This document shows positions 45,735-55,465 of a stretch of DNA of 64,000 nucleotides, piece by piece. Numbering within the stretch: position 1 is the stretch's first letter; the number at the start of each line of letters is the position of its first letter. The notes under the pieces are model-generated. The model did not search any database, was not told where the DNA came from, and saw only the letters and a list, made by a program, of their open reading frames with translations. This stretch comes from Argyresthia goedartella. Its lineage: Eukaryota > Arthropoda > Insecta > Lepidoptera > Argyresthiidae. Where the stretch lies: contig OX463815.1 of NCBI GenBank assembly GCA_949825045.1, forward strand, positions 27,085,356 to 27,149,355. The letters are read 5' to 3'. Position numbers and translations under genes: made by a program.

Positions 45735-46334
45735 TTTGCATCGCACATCAGCACCGCCGTGCGAAAAGCCGCGAAAATGCTAGGCTTCATAAAGCGCAAT
45801 TCCAAAGGTTTCCGTTTCGCCTCCACCAAGATCCTCCTATACAATGCTCTGGTTCGAAGCCACCTCGAGTACGCTTCCGTTGTCTGGAATCCCGTGTACG
45901 CGGTCCACTCTGATAGAATAGAACGTATCCAGCACGCATTTACCAAACACCTAGCGTACAGCCTATCGGGAATCTCACACAGGGAAACCTACGAACGACG
46001 ATTAGACCACTTCGGCATGGACACTTTGAACTTCCGACGAAACCTACAGGACCTTCTATTTCTGCATAAGGTCTGTAATAATCAATTAGATGTCAGCAAC
46101 ATCCTGAGCCAGATTGGACTGACAGTCCCCTATAAATATCCACGCAAACGTATCTCCAACACCTTCCATACGCCTCTATATAGGACAAATATTTACAAGC
46201 ACTCGCCGATACCCAGAATGTGTGACAAATATAACAACACCTGTAGTGAAACCGACATAGACATATTTCGTGATCGCTTGCCTGTCTTCAGGAATAAAAT
46301 CCTGAAAGAGCAAACTAACTTGCACCTAAAATGA
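45735..46334 (+). pseudogene. LINE A ORF2, 3' piece (C-terminal domain)
   Basis: It continues FASHISTAVRKAAKMLGFIK, then SHLEYASVVWNPVYAVHSDR, IERIQHAFTKHLAY, LDHFGMDTLNFRRNLQDLLF and a tail ending EQTNLHLK and a stop. This is the post-RT region of a CR1/Jockey-type ORF2. An AT-rich 3' UTR of about 270 bp and a TAAA-rich tail follow. Confidence 0.85.
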
Positions 46335-46780
46335 TCTTTATAATTCCTAAATATTATTATTAATATTATATAGCTACATTAATTCCAAATTCTAATTAAT
46401 TGTTATTTATTATTGTAATACTTACATTCTAAGTTAAATTACCTATTTACAAAATAAATTGTTAAATTTTAGTACTTAAATGGTGAATGCTGTGCACATC
46501 TATAATAGGCACTCATATAAGAACAATACCGCCATATTTATATTGTCTAATTTTATATATGTGTGCTGTTGATGTGCCTAATTAAATAAATAGATAAATA
46601 AATAAATAGTCTACTAGCAACTATTCGCATATTAAGAGTAATTTAAATCGATTTTTAATTCAATAAAGTATTTTTGTACTGCCGGTTTCGTCCAGCCTAC
46701 AGTGGCGCCATGTTTTCACTTCATTCCTTTATTTTGCGAAGCAACTAACGCACGTGTCGCATGCGCAAAAATAAATAAAA

Positions 46781-48008
46781 ATGCCGAAACGCACAACTCA
46801 AGAGAAAATCGATAGGTACCATCGAAAGCTTCGGAAACTAGAAGAAAGTGATCGTGGACGTAAAAAACGAGTGATATATTCGGATGATGAAAATGATGAA
46901 GGTTAGTTTTTCAACATTTTTTTGTCTTTTGATCGACTGCGAGTCGTTCACGAGATTGCACATTATATTGGGTTTGACTGCGAGTCAAACGCAATAACAT
47001 GGTTAACTGCGAGTTAACCATGGATTATGTTTTACATAAACAAAGTGCTACTTAACCACAAAAAATATGGTCGACCGCGAGTTTACCATAATTCCTTTGT
47101 TGATACAATGAAGGTTTATCAATCAACCTTTTTTTCGCAATTACCGTTTTGTCTGCGAGACAAAGTGGATTGCGCGCATTTTATTCTCTGTATACCCTCG
47201 TAAATATGATTATTATTTGACGGGTGATACAACAAGTTTGTATTGTGTTTTAGATACTAATGGGAATTTTGGCGAGGTCATACCGATTCAAGACCCTACG
47301 AATGACCTACGAAATATGGATGAAAATAGTCTCCTTGAAACAAACTCGAAAGCCATCGTCGCAAATGCAGATGAGGCCGAGTTAGATTTGGACCCGGACC
47401 TATTGTCAGCATTAGGGGAAGCAACATCTGATTCGCCAGAATTTGGTGCTGGTATACATGACAGCCTAGCCAAATTATGGCTGCCCCTGTTAAAAAAAGG
47501 CATGGTGTCAGAGAAGAAAACAAAAATTATGCATGAATACCTGATTCCTGATAATTGCAGACTTCTAAAAGCACCAAACCTTAATGCTGAGATATCCGCA
47601 GCTGTCTTGGAAATGGTCCGTGACCGTGACAAGAAGCTAGTCCATGTGCAACAACAACTCAGCATAGGTATCACTGTCATTAACAGAGCTATGGACGAGT
47701 TACTCAAAAACGCTAACAAAGCAGTCGCTTTGAAATACCTAAGCGATCGCTGTCGTATTTTGTTGGATCTACACTTCATTCATACAAAAGATAGAATGAA
47801 ACTCATAGCACCGAGCTTAGAAAAAACCATAACTACTGTAATTCAGGAAGCTGAGCGAGATGACTTGTTGTTTGGTAACAGCCTAGCGGAGAAAATAAAG
47901 GCTAGCAAAGCCATTGAGAAACAGGGTCAGTCAATCAAGAAGGTGACCTCAACTCAAGTTCCGAAGCCTGCAGCTCCTCAATCTACGGTAGTTCGCCCTG
48001 CTCCTTAG
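46781..48008 (+). CDS. DIRS Gag-like protein (two exons)
   Basis: Exon 1 (46,781-46,901) encodes MPKRTTQEKIDRYHRKLRKL and ends YSDDENDE with a single leftover G. The donor is GTTAGT. The acceptor TGTGTTTTAG at 47,253 leads to exon 2 (47,254-48,008). The split codon gives D and the frame runs on as TNGNFGEVIPIQDP, so splicing restores a 291-aa reading. The basic N-terminus followed by acidic residues, and the mid-region DSLAKLWLPLLKKGM with MDELLKNANKAVALKYLSDR, fit Gag-like ORFs of insect DIRS elements. It is probably a nucleic-acid-binding structural protein. The 352-nt intron carries the hairpin array. No disabling change is seen in this ORF. Confidence 0.7.
46930..47174 (+). repeat. Array of five GCG-triloop hairpins in the Gag intron
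   Basis: The stems and loops are: 46,930-46,950 (inner arm CGACT), 46,966-46,996 (GTTTGACT, extended by TATTG/CAATA), 46,998-47,022 (CATGGTTAACT, 11 perfect pairs), 47,066-47,090 (TATGGT plus an imperfect inner part) and 47,136-47,174 (TTTGTCT, extended by CC and CGCAAT). Every hairpin closes on GCG, usually inside CTGCGAG. The stems are unrelated in sequence yet paired. Confidence 0.85.
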
Positions 48009-48099
48009 GGAAACTGGACAGGACCTCCTCGGTACCCGACAAACAGGGGGGGCGGGGAGGTCACAGGAAGCCACCTCAGCCGGCCCGTCGGCCGCCAAC

Positions 48100-50058
48100 A
48101 CATCAGACGAAACCAGTCAACAAGCCCCGTGCAACCCAGCATTAGCACAGGTACATGCAGGAAGAATAAGCTTTTACTATAATTATTGGTTAAACATCAC
48201 AAACAACAAGGTAGTTCTTGGCTGGATTAAAGACGGATATCCTATCCTTTTTTCTCGTGGGGTACATCAAACAGTAATTCCAAACAGTAAATTATCACTC
48301 GATGAAAATCGAGACATGGTAGTAGCTATTGATAAACTAAAACATTTAGGAGCAATATCTATCTGCTGCCCATCTGGAAATCAGTTTTTATCGAGAGTTT
48401 TCCTTGCACCCAAGAAAAATGGCGGTAAACGATTTATTCTTAACCTAAAGAGCCTGAATAAATTTATATCACTGTCACATTTTAAAATGGAAGATCATCG
48501 TACAGCAGCAAAACTAATACCGCAAGATGGTTTTTTAGCGACGATCGACTTAAAAGAGGCCTATTTTATTGTCCCTATACATAAATTACACAAAAAATAC
48601 TTACGATTTAAATTTAAAGCAGAGTCTGGAAAAAATAATACATACGAATTCAACGCCCTACCTTATGGCTTGTCAGTCGCACCCTGGGTATTTACAAAAT
48701 TAATGATGGAGGTAATGACCTACTTACGAAGTCGTGGTAACAAATCTGTGATATATTTAAACGACATACTTTGTATTGGCGATAGCTACGAAGATTGCTT
48801 AAATAATGTAAATGAGACTTTGAGATTATTGAGATGTCTAGGTTTTGTAATTAACCACGAAAAAAGTTCATAAGTGCCTCAAAAGTCCTGCAAATTTTTA
48901 GGCTTTGTTATGGATGCAAGTTGTATGTCCATCTCTTTACCTATTGATAAGCGTCACAATATTGCTCAATTGGTGGGAAAATTTTCATCTCTTCCAAGAT
49001 GTACAATACGAGAATTTGCCCAGTTGATCGGTGTTCTTATCGCAGCCTGTCCCGGAGTTCAATATGGTTGGTTATACACTAAAGTCTTAGAGCGACAAAA
49101 GTACCTTGCTCTGCAAAAACATAATGGTAATTATGAATCAAAAATAAATCTGCCAAACGATATTTTAGAGGACTTGAACTGGTGGAAGTCTAATATTTAC
49201 AAAACATACAGTCCTATGAGATCTTTAGAACACAAGCTTGAAATTTACACTGAGGCTTCCGGAACAGGTTAGGGTGCAGTGTGTGGTGATAAGAAAGTAA
49301 ATGGTATGTGGAAAACCACTGAGAAAAAACACCACATCAACTATTTGGAACTGCTGGCCGTATTCTTGGGTTTAAAGAGTTTAGCAAGTGACGAGTCTGA
49401 TTGCGCAATATTGTTACGCATCGATAACACAACAGCCATATGCTACGTAAACAGAATGGGTGGGATACAATTTCCCCATTTAAATAATTTAGCTATATCC
49501 ATCTGGCAATGGTGCGAAAAACGCAATATTTGGTTATACGCATCATATGTAAATACGAGAGAGAATTTTGCGGATTCAGAGTCGAGAAAGATCAATCCTG
49601 ACACTGAGTGGGAGTTGTCGGATCTGGCATTTCAATCAATTACTCGACGATTCGGACATCCTGAAATTGATCTTTTCGCATCTCGCATAAATGCTAAATG
49701 CGAAAGATTTATTTCATGGAAACCAGATCCAGACGCTGCAGTTGTGGATGCATTTACAATTAAATGGAATTCGATATTCTTTTATGCATTTCCACCGTTC
49801 ACTCTCATTTTAAAATGCCTAAGAAAAATTATTGATGATGAAGCAACTGGAATTCTAGTTTTTCCCAATTGGCCATCTCAACCTTGGTTCCCACTGATGA
49901 AAGAGTTGCTTGTATCAGACATCCTATATCTGAACCCCAATGAGCATTTATTGCAATCCCATTTCAGGGAGCACCACCGCCAACATGCGAACCTTACCCT
50001 GGGTGCCGCGCTTTCCGGGCGGCGCTCATCAGACGCGGCTCTCCGCCAGAGGCTCTGA
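48100..50058 (+). pseudogene. DIRS reverse transcriptase / RNase H / methylase-like region
   Basis: The frame overlaps or follows Gag closely and reads AQVHAGRISFYYNYWLNIT, GYPILFSRGVHQTVIPN, then RT motifs RVFLAPKKNGGKRFILNLKS, FLATIDLKEAYFIVPI and NALPYGLSVAPWVFTKLM. The catalytic box is YLNDIL, where DIRS RTs have YxDD. TAA at 48,871 and TAG at 49,270 interrupt the frame (TTA-like and TGG-like positions). RNase H features include ETYTEASGTG-type sequence (IYTEASGTG) and LLRIDNTTAICYVNRMGG. A methylase-like domain follows (FGHPEIDLFASRINAKCERF, VDAFTIKW, YAFPPFTLILKCLRKI, GILVFPNWPSQPWFP). The copy is clearly dead. Confidence 0.8.
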
Positions 50059-50995
50059 CGCTGCAACTAGCCTCACTAGCTGAAGCCACTATCAAGCAAT
50101 ATAATGTCACACTCAAGCTCTGGTGGGAGTTTTGTTACTACAAAATTATTTGTACTCAAATAATTTTGATACTTATCTTTGGTCAAAAACAGCAGTATTA
50201 TTGTTCCTTTCAGAAATTTACGAAAAGGGTTGTTCGTATGGTTCATTAAACAGCCATCGCTCCGCTTTATCGATTTTATTGGGAAACGAAGTTGGATCAA
50301 ACGATTGTATAAAACTTTTAATGAAACGTGCTTATTAACTTAAACCTAATAAACCTAAGTATAGCTTTACCTGGGATCCACAAGTAGTGTTGAATCACGT
50401 AGCAGACTGGTATCCTAATACAGATCTTACTATAGAACAAATAACAAAAAAAATAGTGATTTTACTGGCGATTTGCACTGCTCATAGGGTACAAACCCTC
50501 TCCCTGATTAAACTGTAAAACATTTTGTTTTTAGATAATGGTATCAAGATTATAATAACAGATATTATTAAAACATCAGCAATAGGCCGCGAACAACCCG
50601 TATTGAATATACCGTATTTTGTAGAAAAACCGCAAATATGTCCTGCTACAGCTCTAAAAGTTTATATATTTTTGACAGAAAATATCAGAGCTGTTAGTTC
50701 AGGCACCCTTTTACTAACGTACAAACGACCACACAAGGCAGCTTCGAGTCAAACCATCAGTAGATGGATCAAACAAGTCTTGTCCGCAAGTGGTGTGGAT
50801 GTGTCCGTGTTCAGCGCTCACAGCACGCGCCACGCCGCCACCTCGGCCGCTGCAGCCGCCGACGTCAGCGTTGACGTCATACGAGAGACGGCTGGCTGGA
50901 CCGACACATCTAACACTTTTGCGAGGTTCTATAATAGGTCCCTGATTGACCAAAATAACTTTGCTAGTTCCGTTTGCTTATCATCAAATATTTGA
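50059..50995 (+). pseudogene. DIRS tyrosine recombinase
   Basis: The N-terminal SAM-like part reads LASLAEATIKQYNVTLKLWW, then after a frame change VLLFLSEIYEKGCSYGSLNS HR. The catalytic part has CTAHRVQTLSLI (first Arg), HSTRHAATSA (HxxR), GWTDTSNTFARFYNR (H/W and the Tyr nucleophile). All catalytic residues are visible. A frame change near 50,130-50,170 and stops near 50,337 and 50,515 break the frame. It would excise or integrate the circular DNA intermediate in a live element. Confidence 0.8.
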
Positions 50996-51208
50996 TTGAA
51001 GGTAATAATTCTGTTTGTTTTTTCATATGTACTTAGTTAGGTACCATTTACGTTATATTTATTTAAGGTGATAGACCTTTTTTATTTTTTATTATGTACT
51101 TAGTTAAGTACCATTTATGTTATACCTACCTAAAGCTTGCTAATTACAATTTATACAATTGATTAATGTTTATTTAGTTAAACAAGAACTTTCTCCTCTA
51201 AACATCTA

Positions 51209-51606
51209 CCTGGTGTTATAATTATATTGAGAATTAAGCGACGAAATAAAATAAGTGATCAAACGAACTTACCAAGTGAAGTTCGATCATTATTATATGA
51301 GTCGTTTAATTCGAAGATATAATTACCCGCCCTCCCTAGAGTGGATTAACCACACAGCCCACGAAGAAAGTTTTGTTTCTCTGAAAAGAATGAAGTGAAA
51401 ACATGGCGCCACTGTAGGCTGGGCGAAACCGGCAGTACAAAAATACTTTATTGATTTAAAAATCGATTTAAATTACTCTTAATATGCGAATAGTTGCTAG
51501 TAGACTAAAGGGAATACCTGGTGTTATAATTATATCTTCGAATTAAGCGACTCATATAATAATGATCGAACTTCACTTGGTAAGTTCGTTTGATCACTTA
51601 TTTTAG
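51209..51606. repeat. DIRS terminal region: inverted pair flanking the right ITR
   Basis: 51,246-51,326 is reverse-complemented at 51,526-51,606 with few differences (core GATCAAACGAACTTACCAAG). ACCTGGTGTTATAATTATAT occurs in direct orientation at both 51,209 and 51,517. The right ITR lies between the arms. The inverted copy displays a consensus 5' splice-like GGTAAGT on the plus strand. Confidence 0.8.
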
Positions 51607-51764
51607 CAATTTTTTAAAAGGTATCGAAATTCTTACTTGTCAGAATTATAACACGATTATTTGGCAGGAGCTGTCTTGCGAGTCTTGCTTATTTCGAGTT
51701 TTTTGTTTATGCGATTGCTAATCTTTCGATTTTTCAATTGCCATTTGCCAAAAATATAGAATAA

Positions 51765-51945
51765 GGCTACCGAAGGGTTAAAAATGCGGCATCCGTATCC
51801 GTTCGTCTGTCCGTCTGCCTGTCTGACAGTCTGACAGTCTGACAGTCACGCGGAACGTATCTTATGAACCGTAATATGCATAGGGTTAAAATTTGAACAT
51901 AATGTGTATTTCTGTTGCCGCGACTGCAACAAATAAACCTGGCTA
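51765..51945 (+). mobile_element. Dispersed repeat fragment (TATTTCTGTTGCCGC family)
   Basis: ACCGAAGGGTTAAAAATGCG, a CTGT/CCGT-rich stretch, ACGTATCTTATGAACCGTAA and TGTATTTCTGTTGCCGCGAC. It is related to the minus-strand copy at 25.48-25.68 kb. Confidence 0.55.
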
Positions 51946-51978
51946 ACTGAAGCAAAAATAGAGTAACTTAATTTTAGC

Positions 51979-54696
51979 GGATATAAATTTGCAACATCCT
52001 TCTCTAGACAAAATAGAGTAGGAGGTGGCGTGTGCATCCTACTGCAGGACCATATTGCATATGCGGAGTTAACAGATATAACCAATATGTCCATTGAATA
52101 CGTGGTTGAAATGTGTGCAGTTAAATTAACAAATGAAAACCTTATTATAGTGTCTCTATATTGGAATAGAAGAGAGAAGGACGTTTTTTACGATCGATTA
52201 AATAAAATACTTAATTTTGTAAACAATAAATTTCCTCGATTCAATGTTGTGATAGGGGGAGATTTCAATACAGATATACTAAAGAATAATCCTAAGACAA
52301 CGAAACTTCTAGAATCCATGCTAGAATTTAAGCTAACCCAACACATAAAACAGGCAACACACCACACAGCTAGCTCATCAACATGTATAGACCTAATATT
52401 CACAAATCTAAATAAAAACTTGTTCTACACTTCTATCGAGCAATTGGGATTTTCTAATCACTCTGGAACCATATTACATTTAAAGCTTCCAAAACTGACA
52501 CAACAAATAACGTGGACCAAAACAATGCGATTATTCAATAGTAAAAATATAACATTATTTAAAAACACGCTTAAAAATATTGACTGGTATAATGCTCTAA
52601 ATATAAAGACTGATGTAAATAATAAATATAATATATTTAATAACTTAATCAATAAAATATTAAATGACTGCATACCTCTACGTAAAATAAAGATACGAAG
52701 TAATAATAAAAAACATTGGCTCACTGTTGGAATAAAAAAGTCATGCGAAACAAAAAGATTATTAAAAATACTTACAATTAAATCAAAATACAATAAAATA
52801 CTTACCGATTACTATAAAAAATACGAGAATACCCTAAAAAAAACAATTATCATCTCTAAAAAGAATCATTATAAAAGAAAAATTACCCAATCAAACAATA
52901 CAATTAAAACAATGTGGGATGTAATAAACGAATGCACCAACAAAAGGCCCAAAAAAGCAAATAACAACATCAATCTTCAAATATACAATACAATAATTTC
53001 AGACCCCCATAGGATAGTACAAATATTCAATGACTTCTTTGCATCAGTGGGCAACGAAAGAGAGAGCCCTTCACCGAGAGCTAGCAGGCGCTACCCGAAC
53101 CACCAAGCCAAACAAACCATGTTTCTCTACCCAGTAACCCAACGAGAAGTCTATAACATACTTAAAAACTTAAAATGTAAAAATAGTCACGGCATAGATG
53201 GTTTACCTCCTAAATTGGTTAAGAAATGTGCAGAAGAGTTGACTCTACCTTTTTACCTCATGATTAACCAATCTTTCACTGAAGGTACCTTCCCAGACCT
53301 ACTTAAAATTGCTCTCATAAAGCCGGTACATAAGAAAAACTCTAAACTAAAAACAACAAATTATCGCCCGATCGCTCTACTGCCGACGGCTTCAAAAATA
53401 TTTGAGAAGGCAATGTGTAATAGAGTGTATAAATTTTGTGAGAAATTTAAACTATTTAACGAAGGCCAGAACGGGTTTCGGAAAGGAAGGTCTACATCTT
53501 TAGCGGTCTTTAAATATATACAAACGGCTATAAATATAATAAATGATAATAGGTATGCCATTGGTATTCTGCTTGATATGTCGAAGGCCTACGATAGAGT
53601 CCGACACGACATATTGTTAGATAAATTGCATAGTATGGGAATACGGGGCATAACTCATAAATGGTTTTCCTCTTACCTGAGCAATAGAAAACAACTCGTG
53701 GAGATGGAATACTTGAACCAGAATAGCAAAGAAATTATTAAACTCCAGTCTGATACTATAGACATTAAAGGTTCAATCCCCCAGGGCGGTGTCGCTAGTT
53801 GCTTATTATTTTTAATTTACATTAATGACCTCCCCAGAATCATGAGCGATCCATGTGTGTTGTTTGCCGATGATATTTCTATCCTTACACCTTGCGCAAA
53901 TAACCTAGAAATAAATAATAAACTAGAAACTATCCTAAATAGTACTATAAAATGGCTAAACGATCATAACCTTCAGATAAATTTCAATAAAACTAAATTA
54001 ATGTTATTTCACCCACCTCAGAAAAAACCATTAGACATAAATTTCACATTCAACAACATAAGATTGGAAACGGTGAGCGAATTTTCCCTGTTAGGTTTGA
54101 ATATAGATACGAATATAAATTGGAAAGTACATACCCAAATCTTACGTTCCAAGCTATCTAGATTTACCTACGCTCTCCGGGAGGTAAATAAGTCAACGGA
54201 CCTAAAAACAGCTTTAGTTACCTACTATGCCTATGCTTATGCGTGGCTTAGTTATGGTATCCTACTATGGGGTAACAGCACTAACGCACAAAGCGTTTTC
54301 ACTCTACAAAAGCAACTAATACGCATACTCACAAATATTGAACCTCGAGACAGCTGTAGGCCACACTTTACAGAACACAAAATCCTCACACTCCCTAGCA
54401 TATACATACTGGAAACTTGTAAATTCGTCCGAAAATATCCTGAATTTTACACAAAACGCCAAGATCAGATGCCAACGAATCGCAACCTAAGACCAAGAAA
54501 AGGACTAGCGCTACCACCTTCTAGACTAAGCATACACTCTTCAAGCCCTCTAGTAATGACTGCAAAAATTTATAATAAGTTACCAAAACATCTGACGACA
54601 GAAACTAGAGATACCATATTTATAAGTTCATTAATACAACTATTAATGACTAAATGCTATTATTGTGTAAATGATTATTTAAATGATGAATTATAA
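51979..54696 (+). CDS. LINE C ORF2 (5'-truncated in the endonuclease, long open RT frame)
   Basis: The frame enters inside an APE-type endonuclease (SRQNRVGGGVCILLQ, VVIGGDFNTDILKNN, STCIDLIFTN, FSNHSGTILHLKL). It runs open for about 905 codons. RT motifs are KNSHGIDGLPPKLVKKCAEE, TTNYRPIALLPTASKIFEKA, EGQNGFRKGRSTSLAVFKYI, GILLDMSKAYDRVRHDILLD, GSIPQGGVASCLLFLIYIND and VLFADDISIL (catalytic DD present). The C-terminal part is TYALREVNKSTDLKTALVTY, WLSYGILLWGNS, SVFTLQKQLIRIL, ending ECY-type basic tail and TAA at 54,694-54,696. The 3' UTR ends AATAAACTGAACTGAACTGA at about 54,925. It is a young but 5'-truncated element, so it has no promoter or ORF1 of its own. It is CR1/Jockey-like by motif order. 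Confidence 0.85.
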   Translation, partial: GYKFATSFSRQNRVGGGVCILLQDHIAYAELTDITNMSIEYVVEMCAVKLTNENLIIVSLYWNRREKDVFYDRLNKILNFVNNKFPRFNVVIGGDFNTDILKNNPKTTKLLESMLEFKLTQHIKQATHHTASSSTCIDLIFTNLNKNLFYTSIEQLGFSNHSGTILHLKLPKLTQQITWTKTMRLFNSKNITLFKNTLKNIDWYNALNIKTDVNNKYNIFNNLINKILNDCIPLRKIKIRSNNKKHWLTVGIKKSCETKRLLKILTIKSKYNKILTDYYKKYENTLKKTIIISKKNHYKRKITQSNNTIKTMWDVINECTNKRPKKANNNINLQIYNTIISDPHRIVQIFNDFFASVGNERESPSPRASRRYPNHQAKQTMFLYPVTQREVYNILKNLKCKNSHGIDGLPPKLVKKCAEELTLPFYLMINQSFTEGTFPDLLKIALIKPVHKKNSKLKTTNYRPIALLPTASKIFEKAMCNRVYKFCEKFKLFNEGQNGFRKGRSTSLAVFKYIQTAINIINDNRYAIGILLDMSKAYDRVRHDILLDKLHSMGIRGITHKWFSSYLSNRKQLVEMEYLNQNSKEIIKLQSDTIDIKGSIPQGGVASCLLFLIYINDLPRIMSDPCVLFADDISILTPCANNLEINNKLETILNSTIKWLNDHNLQINFNKTKLMLFHPPQKKPLDINFTFNNIRLETVSEFSLLGLNIDTNINWKVHTQILRSKLSRFTYALREVNKSTDLKTALVTYYAYAYAWLSYGILLWGNSTNAQSVFTLQKQLIRILTNIEPRDSCRPHFTEHKILTLPSIYILETCKFVRKYPEFYTKRQDQMPTNRNLRPRKGLALPPSRLSIHSSSPLVMTAKIYNKLPKHLTTETRDTIFISSLIQLLMTKCYYCVNDYLNDEL

Positions 54697-55159
54697 TTAT
54701 TAAAATAGGTATAGAATAAAAATTTCAAACATATGAAAACTAACATTATATAAATAAATATCTAATACAATTTAATTTATATATAAATTAAGTAGTACGT
54801 AGAAATATTGCAATATTGTAATATCGCCCTCTCGCAAATTGCTGTACCTGGACAAGGTCCATAATAATAATCTCAACCTATATTATATATGGAATGCAAT
54901 AAATAAACTGAACTGAACTGAAATAATGAGCTATACAAGATTTTATATATAAACGTCTCAACGACCCATGTCTTACCGGCATTTTCCCATTATAGGTGTG
55001 AGGTCAAAGGGAGAGACGTGCTTTAACATGCCCGGGAATCCATATAATATCGCAACTTTTGCGTCAGATGCGCAATCTGTAGGGACTGATATTATTTTTG
55101 ACATGGAAATAATAAATAGACCGAATAAAAATAAATCGCAAATGACCATGAACAGCGGA

Positions 55160-55465
55160 ATTTCCTGAAATGAGCGAAAAATACATGATTTCGCGACAAA
55201 ATCACTGATTTGAGCGACAAAATTACTGAATGGTTAAGCCATCGCTGATTGGCTAAATAAAGACTGTCTGGGTGAAGTGGTGGGTCAGGGTAGGTAGTTA
55301 GGTTGAAAATGAAAGAGCAACAAAATCCAACGCTCGTTTTGACTTTTACGTTATTCGAATTAAGGTTTTCAAGTTGCTGTTTTTAGATTTCAAGTCGCGC
55401 AATTCAGTAATTTTGTCAAATTTAGCCAGTATTTCTAAACCCGCTCATTTTTTGCCGCTATACAA
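55160..55465. mobile_element. MITE with imperfect inverted ends
   Basis: GAGCGAAAAATACATG ... GCGACAAAATTACTGAAT on the left matches the inverted ATTCAGTAATTTTGTCAAA ... CCGCTCATTTTTTGCC on the right. The interior is non-coding. Confidence 0.5.

Larger units (their letters stand above)
34400..46606 (+). mobile_element. CR1/Jockey-type LINE (A), split by two nested insertions
   Basis: The element has ORF1 (34,814-35,872), ORF2 in three pieces (35,914-38,044, 41,333-41,506, 45,735-46,334) and a 3' UTR ending in a TAAA/TAGA-type tail at about 46,606. Removing LINE B (38,045-41,332) and the DDE element (41,507-45,734) leaves about 4.7 kb of continuous LINE. The exact 5' end is uncertain. ORF1 is open, but ORF2 has at least one frameshift, so this copy is not autonomous. 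Confidence 0.8.
46607..51507 (+). mobile_element. DIRS-like tyrosine-recombinase retrotransposon
   Basis: Inverted terminal repeats of 120 bp (46,607-46,726 and 51,388-51,507, starting TAGTCTACTAGCAACTATTC) differ at only a few bases and share a TGGCGCCA motif. Between them lie a spliced Gag gene, an RT/RNase H/methylase-like region and a tyrosine recombinase, the DIRS order. The left end sits directly in the tail of LINE A. Stops in RT and frameshifts in the recombinase show this copy is defective. Confidence 0.85.

Noticed and set aside
47217..47253. Gag translation starting at the upstream in-frame start near 47,217
   Set aside because: Splicing exon 1 (46,781-46,901) to 47,254 gives a longer, basic N-terminus in phase, and 47,217-47,253 then lies in the intron before a good acceptor.
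35914..54696. Endogenous virus or LTR retrovirus
   Set aside because: RT motifs are of LINE and DIRS types, and no LTRs, protease or envelope-like frame were seen.
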